Assembly (NCBI GenBank): GCA_025057975.1
Contig: JANWUV010000020.1
Span: 240-36,823 of the forward strand
Direction of reading: 5' to 3'
Origin: Chloracidobacterium sp.
Lineage (GTDB): Bacteria; Acidobacteriota; Blastocatellia; Chloracidobacteriales; Chloracidobacteriaceae
DNA: 36,584 bases
Shown here: positions 7,721 to 16,245 of the stretch, piece by piece
Position numbering within the stretch: the first letter of the stretch is position 1
Layout of the letters: every line of letters begins with the position of its first letter
Translations under genes and position numbers: made by a program
The notes under the pieces: model-generated
Seen by the model: the letters and a program-made list of their open reading frames with translations, nothing else
Database searches by the model: none
Told to the model about the DNA's origin: nothing

Positions 7721-7770
7721 ATTGGTTAACCTTTCCGGCGATTGGTTAACTCTGGCGTCCCGTCTAAAAT
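7721..7770 (+). promoter_or_regulatory. Paired ATTGGTTAAC boxes and possible gltB promoter
   Basis: ATTGGTTAAC is repeated exactly at 7721-7730 and 7741-7750, 20 bp start to start (two helical turns), each containing the palindrome GTTAAC. The second copy overlaps a weak -35 (TTGGTT, 7742-7747) that is 17 bases from a TAAAAT -10 (7765-7770). This layout suggests a regulator binding one face of the DNA at the gltB promoter. Confidence 0.45.
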
Positions 7771-7854
7771 TTTTTGTTCAAGGCGGTAAGCGCCGCCAGC
7801 GCTTATCCGGCCTGTTTGGCTGTTTGGCTTATCCCGTGGCGGGAGGAAAGTGAC

Positions 7855-10800
7855 GTGTGCGCCATGCGCGTTGAAAGGGCCGCTTGCGGCGTCGGTTTTG
7901 TCGCTTCACGGCGCGGCGCGGCGGAGCGCGGCGTCGTGGAAGCGGCGTTGCATGCTCTGCGCTGCGTCGAACACCGTGGCGCCTGCGCTGCTGACGGCCT
8001 GACTAGCGACGGCGCGGGACTGATGACCGACCTGCCGTACGCCCTGTTTGGCTATCCGCCGGAAAGCGTCGCCGTTGCGTTTCTGTTCCTGCCCTCTGAT
8101 GCGCTCCGCAGCACCAAGGCGTTTGACATCTTCGCCGACACCTTTGAGTTCTATGATTTGCACGTTCTAGAAAGCCGCGATGTGCCTACCAACCCGACCG
8201 TGCTTGGCCCGATAGCCCGCCGTACACTCCCGACGCTCCGACAAGCCATTATCAAACGACCGGCGCAGGCGCGGACGCTCGCCGCGTTTGAGCGCCAGCT
8301 CTACGCCGCCAAACAGATGACGCGCAAGCGGTGGCGCAAGTACGGCCTGGACACAAGTTGTTTTTTCACGTCGCTTTCAGCGACGACGGTGGTTTACAAG
8401 GCGCTAGTGCGCGCCGCCGAGCTCGACCGATTCTACCTTGACTTGCAGCATCCGGCTTTTGTGTCGCGCTTCGCCTTGTTTCACCGGCGATTCAGCACCA
8501 ACACCCGGACTGCCTGGGATCGTGCGCAGCCGTTTCGGTTGATTGCGCACAACGGTGAAATCAACACCATTGCCGGTAATCGCGCCTGGGCCGCTTCGCG
8601 CGAGCGGTCGCTGGGGCTGGAAGCTGGTGAACTCCTAACGCAAGCCGGCATCAGCGATACCGGCAGCCTCAATGAGATGATCGAGGCGTTGCGCCACCGC
8701 AGCGGCATGCTTAGTTTGGCTGAGGCGCTGGCCGTCGTCATGCCGCCGGCCGAAAACAATGCCTACCATACGTTCTGGGGACGGGCGCTCGAACCATGGG
8801 ACGGCCCGGCGATTGTCGCCTTCGCCGACGGGCAGGTCGTCGGCGCACGGCTTGACCGGAACGGCTTCCGTCCGGGCCGCTGGGTGGAAACCAACGACGC
8901 CTTCTATTTGGCGTCCGAGGCTGGCGTCTTCGCTGTAGATGAGGCGGAAGTGTGCGCCAAAGGGGCGCTGCACGCCGGAACCGGCGTCGTCGTGGATTTA
9001 CGCTCCGGCGGCGTCAGCTTCACCGAGCCGCGCGCCCAACCGATGGTCGCCGGAGCGGTCTTTGACCCGCGGACGCGCCGACTGCCGGACGCTCCGCCGC
9101 CGACTGAACCAACCACGGCGCATCTGGCTTTGGCTTTTGGGTACACTTACGATGATATGCAGGCGGCGCTGGCACCAATGGCTGCGACTGGCAAAGAACC
9201 CATCGGCTCGATGGGCGACACCGCCTGTTTGGCCGTGCTGTCTGATCTCCCGCGCCCGCTGTTTGATTTCTTCTACCAAGACTTCGCCCAAGTGACAAAT
9301 CCGCCTGTGGACTACCTCCGCGAGGCGTTGGTGATGAACACCACGGTTCACCTTGGGGCGAAACCCAACATCTTTGCGCCGAAAACGCTAGTCCCGCCGC
9401 CGCCCGCCATTGAACTGGACGGCCCGGTGTTGTCACTGGCGGACATGGCAAGTTTGTACGCCGCGCTGGGAACAACGCGCTTAGGCGTTCATATCGCGGC
9501 GTTGGACGCCACCTTTGCCGTCGCCGACGGCGCAGCGGGCTTGCAAACAGCGCTGGCCGAACTTCAGCGGCAAGCTCTGACGTTGACCGAACACGGCGCG
9601 TCCGTCCTTGTGGTCAGCGATCGCGGCGTTGGGGCGGCGCGCGCGCCCATACCGTCCTTGTTGGCGCTGCGTGCCATCGTCAATGGACTCAACGAAGCTG
9701 GCATGCTGCTTGACGCCGCGCTTGTGATGGACACTGGCGAAGCGCGGACGGCGCATCACGTCGCAGCCCTCATCGGCTTCGGTGCAGCGGCCGTCTGCCC
9801 CTATGTCGCGCTGGATTGCGCGCGGTTCGGCCGCCATCCCCAACTGGACAATTTGCCGCCCGACATACGCGAGGCCAATCTCATCAAAGCGCTGACCGGC
9901 GGCGTCCTGAAAATCATGGCCAAGATGGGCATTTCCGTTTTGGCCAGCTACCAGAACGCCCAACTCTTCACGCCGGTCGGTCTTGGGCCGAAGTTGCTTG
10001 AGATATTCTTTCCCAACAAGGAAAGCTATCTGGGTGGGCTTGAACTGGAGGATATCGCACAACGTCAACTTGACAACCACCGGGCTTGGCTGGCTGCGGC
10101 AGCTAGCGGCCATGACGCGCTCGATCTGCGCCGACTGCCGCGTCATTTTCGTTTCAAGGAGGATACACAGGGCGTACAGGGCGAACGCCATGCCATGACG
10201 ACGGCTCGTGCGCGGGTTGTCCATGCCTTCGTCCGTGCGGCCGCGCCGTCGCCGGAACGCTATGCCGAGTATCTGGCGCTAGGCGCAGCAAGCGAACCAA
10301 TCAGTCCGCGCCACCTGCTAACGCTCCGCACGGACACAACACCGCTGCCGCTGGAAGCTGTGCAGCCGCGAACAGCAATTCTGCAAACCTTTGGCACAGC
10401 CGGCATGTCGTTCGGCGCGATCAGCGCCGAGTCCCAGCGCGATCTCATTGTGGCGATGGAGCGCCTTGGCGGGCGCAGCAACAGCGGCGAGGGTGGCGAA
10501 AATCCCTACTACTTTGAGACCGGCGTCACCGCCGCCGTCAAGCAAGTTGGTTCGGCGCGGTTTGGCGTTACCGCGCGCTATCTCGTCACGGGGCGGGAAA
10601 TTCAGATCAAGATGGCGCAGGGCGCCAAGCCGGGCGAAGGCGGACAGTTGATGCGTTACAAAGTGACACCCGAAATTGCACGGGCGCGTTACGCCACCCC
10701 CGGCATAGACTTGATTTCGCCGCCGCCGATGCATGACATCTACAGCATTGAAGACCTCAAACAACTCATTGAAGAACTCAAAAACCTGCATCCGCAGGCG

Positions 10801-12240
10801 CGCGTCAGTGTCAAGCTTGTCGCCGGCGCCAATATCGGCGTCATCGCCGTCGGCGTCGCCAAAACCGGGGCGGACATCATTCATATCGCCGGCGGGGACG
10901 GCGGCACCGGTGCAGCCGGACTGGTCTCAATGGCGCACGCCGGCCTGCCGTGGGAAATCGGTTTGGTGGAAACCCATCGCGCGCTGTGTGAAGAGGGGCT
11001 GCGTGGGCGGGTCACGCTGCGGGTGGACGGTGGGTTGTCCAGCGGACTTGATGTCGTATTGGCGGCGATCCTCGGCGCGGAAGAGTTTGACTTTGGCAAA
11101 CTGGCGCTCGTCGCGCAGGGCTGCATCATGGCACGAATCTGCGAAACTAATCAGTGTCCGGCCGGCATCGCTACCCACGATCCAAAGCGCAAAGCCAAAT
11201 ACACTGGACAGCCTGAGCATGTCGTACGGTGGTTCGAAGCCGTCGCCGATGATGTGCGCCAGTGGCTGGCTAGAGCCGGCCTGCCAACGCTGGCGTCCGC
11301 TGTTGGCCGCACCGACCTGCTGACGCCCAACCCTCGTCACGCTGAACGTCTAGCTGACCGGCGGCTAGATGTGTCGTTTTTCCTTGCTTCGACGCCGCCA
11401 TTGCCGCCGCCGACGCCGCGCCCAGCTTTTCAAGTGGGCGACCTCAATCAACGGATTCTGAGGGATGTACAGGCGAGTGTGGCGGCCGGACGCACCGCCT
11501 ACACCGGCGACTATGCGATTACGAATCTTGACCGCGCTGTACCAGCGACGCTAGCCGGCTGGTTGGCGCGCGCCGCCCACGCGCGGGACTTCCAACCTAA
11601 CGGCGACGGCGGCCTGCCGACTACGCCTGTGTCCGTCACACTTCGCTTCACCGGCAGCGCCGGTCAAGGGTTCGGCGTGTTTTTGACCGACGGCCTACAA
11701 GTCGGCTTACAGGGAGAAGCTAACGATTCCGTTGGCAAGGGGATGAGCGGCGGGAAGATTGTCATCCGGCCGCACCCTGCCGCGCGTGGTGAGACGGAAA
11801 CCAATACGCTGGTCGGCAACGCGGCGCTCTACGGCGCGACAGGCGGGACGCTTTACGTCGGCGGCTTCGCCGGCGACCGTTTCGCCGTCCGCAACAGTGG
11901 AGCCACGGCTGTTGTCCACGGCGTCGGACTGCACGCCTGCGAGTATATGACTGGCGGACTGGTGGTGATTCTGGGTCCGACCTCAAAAAACCTTGGCGCA
12001 GGGATGACTGGCGGCCGGATTTACATCTATGGCGGCGCTCCGGCGGCGCATGTCAACTGGGACTTCCTCACCGAACGCGCGCTGACGCCGGATGAAAGCG
12101 ACGCGCTGCGGGCGCTGTTACTGGATTTCATGGTAGAAACAGACGGCCGCGCCGTACGCCGGTTGCTGGAGCAATGGGAAACCAGCGCCGCTCGGTTTGT
12201 CGCTTACGTACCGCGTCCACCGGATGAGCGCCGCGCCTGA
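7855..12240 (+). CDS. gltB: Glutamate synthase large subunit (GltB / Fd-GOGAT type)
   Basis: 1461 residues from GTG 7855, which has GGAGG eight bases upstream; ATG 7864 is the alternative. The enzyme makes two glutamates from glutamine and 2-oxoglutarate. Domains run in the usual order. The class II amidotransferase has its nucleophile at Cys11 in AACGVGFVA (preceded by a short propeptide) plus FHRRFSTNTRTAWDRAQPFR and IAHNGEINTIAGN. The central domain is followed by an FMN barrel with SFGAISAESQRDLIVAMERL, GGENPYYF and GAKPGEGGQL. The 3Fe-4S cysteines are Cys1090, Cys1096 and Cys1101 (C-x5-C-x4-C in GCIMARICETNQCPAGIATH). The C-terminal GXGXG domain has GKGMSGGKIVI and GAGMTGGRIYIYGG. No gltD lies nearby, so it may use ferredoxin or a distant small subunit. 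Confidence 0.95.
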   Translation: MCAMRVERAACGVGFVASRRGAAERGVVEAALHALRCVEHRGACAADGLTSDGAGLMTDLPYALFGYPPESVAVAFLFLPSDALRSTKAFDIFADTFEFYDLHVLESRDVPTNPTVLGPIARRTLPTLRQAIIKRPAQARTLAAFERQLYAAKQMTRKRWRKYGLDTSCFFTSLSATTVVYKALVRAAELDRFYLDLQHPAFVSRFALFHRRFSTNTRTAWDRAQPFRLIAHNGEINTIAGNRAWAASRERSLGLEAGELLTQAGISDTGSLNEMIEALRHRSGMLSLAEALAVVMPPAENNAYHTFWGRALEPWDGPAIVAFADGQVVGARLDRNGFRPGRWVETNDAFYLASEAGVFAVDEAEVCAKGALHAGTGVVVDLRSGGVSFTEPRAQPMVAGAVFDPRTRRLPDAPPPTEPTTAHLALAFGYTYDDMQAALAPMAATGKEPIGSMGDTACLAVLSDLPRPLFDFFYQDFAQVTNPPVDYLREALVMNTTVHLGAKPNIFAPKTLVPPPPAIELDGPVLSLADMASLYAALGTTRLGVHIAALDATFAVADGAAGLQTALAELQRQALTLTEHGASVLVVSDRGVGAARAPIPSLLALRAIVNGLNEAGMLLDAALVMDTGEARTAHHVAALIGFGAAAVCPYVALDCARFGRHPQLDNLPPDIREANLIKALTGGVLKIMAKMGISVLASYQNAQLFTPVGLGPKLLEIFFPNKESYLGGLELEDIAQRQLDNHRAWLAAAASGHDALDLRRLPRHFRFKEDTQGVQGERHAMTTARARVVHAFVRAAAPSPERYAEYLALGAASEPISPRHLLTLRTDTTPLPLEAVQPRTAILQTFGTAGMSFGAISAESQRDLIVAMERLGGRSNSGEGGENPYYFETGVTAAVKQVGSARFGVTARYLVTGREIQIKMAQGAKPGEGGQLMRYKVTPEIARARYATPGIDLISPPPMHDIYSIEDLKQLIEELKNLHPQARVSVKLVAGANIGVIAVGVAKTGADIIHIAGGDGGTGAAGLVSMAHAGLPWEIGLVETHRALCEEGLRGRVTLRVDGGLSSGLDVVLAAILGAEEFDFGKLALVAQGCIMARICETNQCPAGIATHDPKRKAKYTGQPEHVVRWFEAVADDVRQWLARAGLPTLASAVGRTDLLTPNPRHAERLADRRLDVSFFLASTPPLPPPTPRPAFQVGDLNQRILRDVQASVAAGRTAYTGDYAITNLDRAVPATLAGWLARAAHARDFQPNGDGGLPTTPVSVTLRFTGSAGQGFGVFLTDGLQVGLQGEANDSVGKGMSGGKIVIRPHPAARGETETNTLVGNAALYGATGGTLYVGGFAGDRFAVRNSGATAVVHGVGLHACEYMTGGLVVILGPTSKNLGAGMTGGRIYIYGGAPAAHVNWDFLTERALTPDESDALRALLLDFMVETDGRAVRRLLEQWETSAARFVAYVPRPPDERRA

Positions 12241-12327
12241 AACGCGACGGGCGCAAAACGGCGTCAAGTCGTCGTCGGCCGCTCGTCCTGAACTACATTG
12301 AGCCGGGCAACGATTACAGTATGACCT

Positions 12328-12825
12328 ATGGCAAAGGACAACTCATTTGACATCGTTTCGCAGGTTGACATGGCGGAGGTCGTCAACGCCGTCAATCAGG
12401 CGATGAAGGAAATCGGTCAACGTTTTGACTTCAAGGGCAGTCAGAGCCGGATTGACCTTGAAGGACGCGAGCTCGTGTTGACGGCGGATGACGAGTACAA
12501 GCTCAAGAGCGTCATTGACATTCTTCAGTCAAAACTCATCAAGCGCAACGTGTCGCTCAAGGCGCTCGAGTACGGCAAAGTCGAGCCGGCGGCGGGTGGA
12601 ACGGTTCGACAGCGCATCAAGCTGCAACAGGGCATTCCGACCGAGAAGGCCCGCGAAATCGTTAAGTTCATCAAGGAAACCAAAGCTAAAGTGCAAGCCG
12701 CCATTCAGGGCGATATGGTGCGCGTCAGCGGCAAGGATCGGGATGTGCTGCAGGAGGTCATCGCCAAACTTCGGGCGCACGACTTCGGCATTGACATGCA
12801 GTTTACGAACTATCGCTCGAACTGA
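12328..12825 (+). CDS. yajQ: YajQ-family nucleotide-binding protein
   Basis: 165 residues, the full YajQ length. It starts [18 protein letters not shown] and contains the family segments [14 protein letters not shown] and [18 protein letters not shown], ending [11 protein letters not shown]. YajQ proteins have two ferredoxin-like folds and bind nucleic acid or nucleotides; some Gram-negative members bind cyclic-di-GMP. The role here is not shown by the context, which is gltB upstream (87 bases) and an NFACT gene 39 bases downstream on the same strand. Confidence 0.95.
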   Translation: MAKDNSFDIVSQVDMAEVVNAVNQAMKEIGQRFDFKGSQSRIDLEGRELVLTADDEYKLKSVIDILQSKLIKRNVSLKALEYGKVEPAAGGTVRQRIKLQQGIPTEKAREIVKFIKETKAKVQAAIQGDMVRVSGKDRDVLQEVIAKLRAHDFGIDMQFTNYRSN

Positions 12826-12864
12826 CCGCTGCGGCTCGGGCCGCTAACTTGATGGGGTCGCCTA

Positions 12865-14559
12865 ATGGACGGTTTTCTACTGGCGGCGCTGGTAAGGGAA
12901 CTGAACACCGCGCTGACCCAACTTGATCGTGGGCTGCCGGTCGGCAAGGTCGCAGCGGCTGGCCGCGACGCCGTCCTGCTTGACTTACGGCGACGCGACG
13001 GACGTTGGCTGTTTCTCGCTGCCCGTCCGCACGACAGCCGCCTGCATCCGACCGACTGCCGGCCGCGTGACGCCGACGCCACAAGTGAGCCGCCGTTTGT
13101 GGCGCGGCTGCGCAAGGCGCTGCGCGGCGCGCGCCTGACGTACATCGTCAAAGCGGCAGGGGAGCGTTCGGTGACGTTGACGTTTGACGGCTTTGACGAC
13201 ACAGAACAGCCTACTCGCTGGCTGCTGCGCCATGACCTGACGGGCCGCTACGCCAACCTGTGGTTGCTGACCGCAGACGAAGTGGTGGTGGACGCCCTGC
13301 GTCCGTGGGATGGGACGCCGGGGGAGCCGTACCGGCATCGGGGCGGCGAAGACCGGCGGTTGACGTGGGACGCCGTGACGCCGGATGTGTTGCCGGGTTC
13401 GGCGGCGGCTTTGGAGCGCTTTCTGCTCGATCACGTACGGGGTTGTCGCCCGTCCGTGGCGCGCGAGGCGGCGTTTCGAGCGCAGTCTGCGGGAATGTGG
13501 GCGGCGTTTGAGAGCGTCCGGGCGGAGCTTCTATGCCCAACGGCGTTTTTCCTCTATGAACGGCCGGACGGCCCGGAGCTTTCGCTAGTTCGGTTGACGC
13601 ATGCGCCGGAAGCGCCAGCGATGACCTTCACTTCGGCGCAGGAAGCCGCCGCCGCCTTTTTTGAACGACTAGAACACCAAACGGCGCAGTCGGAACGCCG
13701 CCGGCGTTGGCGGCGCGCGGTAACAACATGGCGTCAACGGTTGGAGCGGGCGTTGCAGAAGTTGGATGAAGCGGACGCGGCAGCGCGCGACGCCGAACAG
13801 TGGCGACGGTGGGGCGAGCTGCTGTACGCCAATTTGGCGACAGCGCGGCGGACACCCGCCGGCGTTGAGGTCGTGGACTACTACACCGAGACACAGCCGA
13901 CCATCGTTATCCCGTTGGCGTCGGTGGAAGAAGACCTGACTGCCGCCGCCCAGCGTTTTTTTCAGCGCTACCAACGGGCGCAACGAACGCTGGCGGCCAA
14001 CGCTGAACGACGCGCGACGCTGGAAGCCGAACTGGCCGCCGCCGTACGCCTTGAACAAATGACAGCCGCCGCCTCTGAAGCTGAGGAGGAAGCATGGTTC
14101 GCCGAGCTGTGCGCACGGCTTCCGTTTGACCTCCAACCGCGTGAGGATGCGCCAGCGGGAAAAACGCCGCGCGAGCCAAACGATTGGGCCGGGCTACGGC
14201 GGTATCGCGGTCCTGAAGGCTACGAAATCGTCGTGGGTCGAACAGCGCGCGACAATGACCGGCTGACGTTTACGCTGGCGCGTCCGCATGATCTCTGGTT
14301 GCATGCGGCGGATTATCCGGGAGCGCATGTTGTGATTCGGAACCCCCAGCGGAAAACCGTCCCGCCGCAGGTCATTCTGGCGGCGGCAGAACTGGCGGCG
14401 TACTTTTCGCAGGCGAAGCAGGCGGCGTGGGTGGATGTCCAGGTAGCGGAGCGGCGGCATGTGGCGCGTCCGCGCAAGGGAGCACCGGGAGAGGTGCTGG
14501 TGCGCGAAAGCCGGACAGTGACAGCCGCTCCGCGCGAAGTTCTCCCGCGTATGGCTTAG
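12865..14559 (+). CDS. NFACT-family protein, RqcH-like (ribosome quality control)
   Basis: 564 residues. NFACT-N occupies about 1-200 and starts MDGFLLAALVRELNTAL. A coiled-coil region lies at about 270-400, rich in Arg/Glu/Ala. The C-terminal NFACT-R domain has VVGRTARDNDRLTFTLARPH, DLWLHAADYPGAHVVIRNPQ and VQVAERRHVARPRKGAPGEV. Bacterial RqcH binds stalled 50S subunits with peptidyl-tRNA and adds alanine tails; the older name is fibronectin-binding protein FbpA. The Asp-Arg pair required for tail synthesis in the Bacillus enzyme appears here as Glu100-Arg101 (AAGERSVT), as I align it by eye. Convergent with the M50 gene; a 14-bp palindrome lies between. Confidence 0.9.
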   Translation: MDGFLLAALVRELNTALTQLDRGLPVGKVAAAGRDAVLLDLRRRDGRWLFLAARPHDSRLHPTDCRPRDADATSEPPFVARLRKALRGARLTYIVKAAGERSVTLTFDGFDDTEQPTRWLLRHDLTGRYANLWLLTADEVVVDALRPWDGTPGEPYRHRGGEDRRLTWDAVTPDVLPGSAAALERFLLDHVRGCRPSVAREAAFRAQSAGMWAAFESVRAELLCPTAFFLYERPDGPELSLVRLTHAPEAPAMTFTSAQEAAAAFFERLEHQTAQSERRRRWRRAVTTWRQRLERALQKLDEADAAARDAEQWRRWGELLYANLATARRTPAGVEVVDYYTETQPTIVIPLASVEEDLTAAAQRFFQRYQRAQRTLAANAERRATLEAELAAAVRLEQMTAAASEAEEEAWFAELCARLPFDLQPREDAPAGKTPREPNDWAGLRRYRGPEGYEIVVGRTARDNDRLTFTLARPHDLWLHAADYPGAHVVIRNPQRKTVPPQVILAAAELAAYFSQAKQAAWVDVQVAERRHVARPRKGAPGEVLVRESRTVTAAPREVLPRMA

Positions 14560-14589
14560 AAGGCTACTCATTTTCCCGCACGACAAGCC

Positions 14590-14603
14590 CGCCAGCGCTG
14601 GCG
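14590..14603. repeat. Perfect 14-bp palindrome between convergent genes
   Basis: CGCCAGCGCTGGCG lies in the 55-base gap between the NFACT gene (+) and the M50 gene (-). It has no T-run, so it is not a standard intrinsic terminator, though the convergent position would suit transcription-end structure. Confidence 0.4.
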
Positions 14604-14614
14604 CCACTTGCCAA

Positions 14615-15547
14615 TCAACGCGCCGTCGCCGTTGCACCATACTGTCCGGTTGGACGACGAAAGATCAGCCAGAGCGTTGCGCCCAGCAACAGTACCCCGG
14701 AAAACAGCCAGAGCGTCGCCCAGACCATCGCTGGAATCCCCGTTAGGCGTGCCATGTTGGCTGCATCGCTTTGTACGTTGGTCAGCGCGGAAAGGAAAAA
14801 CAACGTCTTGAGGTCCGACAATGCATCAAGGCAGCACTGAACAGCCAAGAAGTTCACAATGAACTGCCCCACAGCCGGCTTAGTCAGCACACCAAGGACG
14901 ACAAGGCTGACGCCGACGCTCAAACCCACAATCCAGCTGTAAAGTGTTCCAGTCAGGACGCACAACACCGCCAGCAAGAATAACAGTAGCCCTCCTGCGC
15001 CAAGCATTCCCCACCGTACCGGCATTGGGAGCTTCATCCGCAAGCCGCCAAGCAGCAGCGTACCGGCCAGCGCCAGCGGCAGCACCATCAACCACGACAC
15101 TTGGCCGTTGACAAACAGAATGGTCAGCAAAAGAACGAGCATCCCCGACCCAACCAGCAACAGACCGGCTCGGTCACGGCGTTGCGCCTGGTACAGCAGC
15201 CAGACGCCAAACAGCATTGTCCCAAGGTAGCCTGCGCTAGCGATAAACCAGTTCTGTCCGGCGGTGAGCGTCAGCCCGCTGCCGTCCCAGTGAACCGTCA
15301 TGCGGATGACATGATAGCCGCTCAACAGCGCCGCCAGCGCGTGGCTGCCTTCGTGAATGAAAGTCACAAACATGCGGATGGGGAACGTGACGACCGAAGC
15401 CAGCGGCAGCGCCATCAACATCAAGGTGACGGCGGTCGCCAAAATGAGCCAGAGCAACGAGGAGTTGCGGCTGTTTTCGGCAGGAATGGTGATAACCCGC
15501 CCTTGTGGAAAGAGGCGGCGAGCCGGAGCATCGTCGGTATGGCGCAT
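14615..15547 (-). CDS. M50B-like membrane metalloprotease
   Basis: 310 residues from ATG 15547. Upstream in-frame sequence overlaps birA and is not used. The zinc motif HEGSH (65-69) lies in RMFVTFIHEGSHALAALLSG, followed by HWDGSGLTLTAGQNWFIASA. The remaining protein has about eight hydrophobic segments, as in peptidase M50B-like (DUF of the HExxH inner-membrane type) proteins. Site-2 proteases cleave within the membrane, but M50B-like members lack proven substrates. The conserved distal Asp of true S2P enzymes is not obvious; the nearest candidates are DALSDL and SDAANM near the C-terminus. It follows birA by 73 bases on the same strand. Confidence 0.8.
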   Translation of the reverse strand: MRHTDDAPARRLFPQGRVITIPAENSRNSSLLWLILATAVTLMLMALPLASVVTFPIRMFVTFIHEGSHALAALLSGYHVIRMTVHWDGSGLTLTAGQNWFIASAGYLGTMLFGVWLLYQAQRRDRAGLLLVGSGMLVLLLTILFVNGQVSWLMVLPLALAGTLLLGGLRMKLPMPVRWGMLGAGGLLLFLLAVLCVLTGTLYSWIVGLSVGVSLVVLGVLTKPAVGQFIVNFLAVQCCLDALSDLKTLFFLSALTNVQSDAANMARLTGIPAMVWATLWLFSGVLLLGATLWLIFRRPTGQYGATATAR

Positions 15548-15620
15548 GGTCGGGACTCCAAAAGGCGAGGCTGCGATCCAGGGACCGGTGGGGCTATAGT
15601 TATGCGTTGCGGCGTACTCG

Positions 15621-16241
15621 TCAATGGAAGACGACGTTCCGGGAATGATCGGCGACAAATTCCACCGGCGCGGCGATGAACGCTTCCCAATGTGTTTGGA
15701 TGTTGTCAAGAAGGCTATGTAAAACCGCTTCCCGCGTTGGCGCGGCGTCACCCAATGCCAACCGCAGCGATGTAGCCGGATGACGCAGCCCATCGGGAAA
15801 TGAAACCTGCCCGACGTTGACGCCGATGCCGATAATCAGGAACTCTAACGCTCCCCGCTGCCACTCGGCCTCGACTAAAACGCCAGCGACCTTTCCGCCG
15901 TCAAGGAAAACATCGTTGGGGCGCTTGAGGCTGAGGCGCGTCGAGTCGCCGACAAATTCCGTTAGCGCACGGTGAACCATCAAACCGGCAAACGTTGTGA
16001 CGCACGCCACGTCGGCGGTCGCCGGCGCCGTCCGCCGCAGAATCGAAAGATACAGTCCTTGCCCGGCCGGAGAGTGCCAGCTGCGCCCGTACTGCCCGCG
16101 GCCGGCAGTCTGCTCGTCGGCGCACAGACACAAACCATCCGGGGCGCCGCCGCGCGCCAACGCCTTGAGAGCCGTGTTGGTGGAATCCACCCGCGTGACC
16201 CACCGCACTGTGAAACGCCCCGAACGACTGGACGCTGCCAT
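15621..16241 (-). CDS. birA: Biotin-[acetyl-CoA carboxylase] ligase (BirA without HTH)
   Basis: 206 residues. The enzyme activates biotin as biotinyl-AMP and attaches it to the carboxyl carrier protein. The motifs are TRVDSTNTAL, GRGQYGRSWHS (48-58), KRPNDVFLDGGKVAGVLVE (106-124; KRPND replaces the usual KWPND) and IIGIGVNVG. It lacks the N-terminal DNA-binding domain, so it is a class I ligase with no repressor role. ATG 16241 sits four bases after the TolC-like stop, indicating co-transcription; the longer start at 16277 would overlap the upstream gene. Confidence 0.92.
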   Translation of the reverse strand: MAASSRSGRFTVRWVTRVDSTNTALKALARGGAPDGLCLCADEQTAGRGQYGRSWHSPAGQGLYLSILRRTAPATADVACVTTFAGLMVHRALTEFVGDSTRLSLKRPNDVFLDGGKVAGVLVEAEWQRGALEFLIIGIGVNVGQVSFPDGLRHPATSLRLALGDAAPTREAVLHSLLDNIQTHWEAFIAAPVEFVADHSRNVVFH

Positions 16242-16245
16242 TAGT

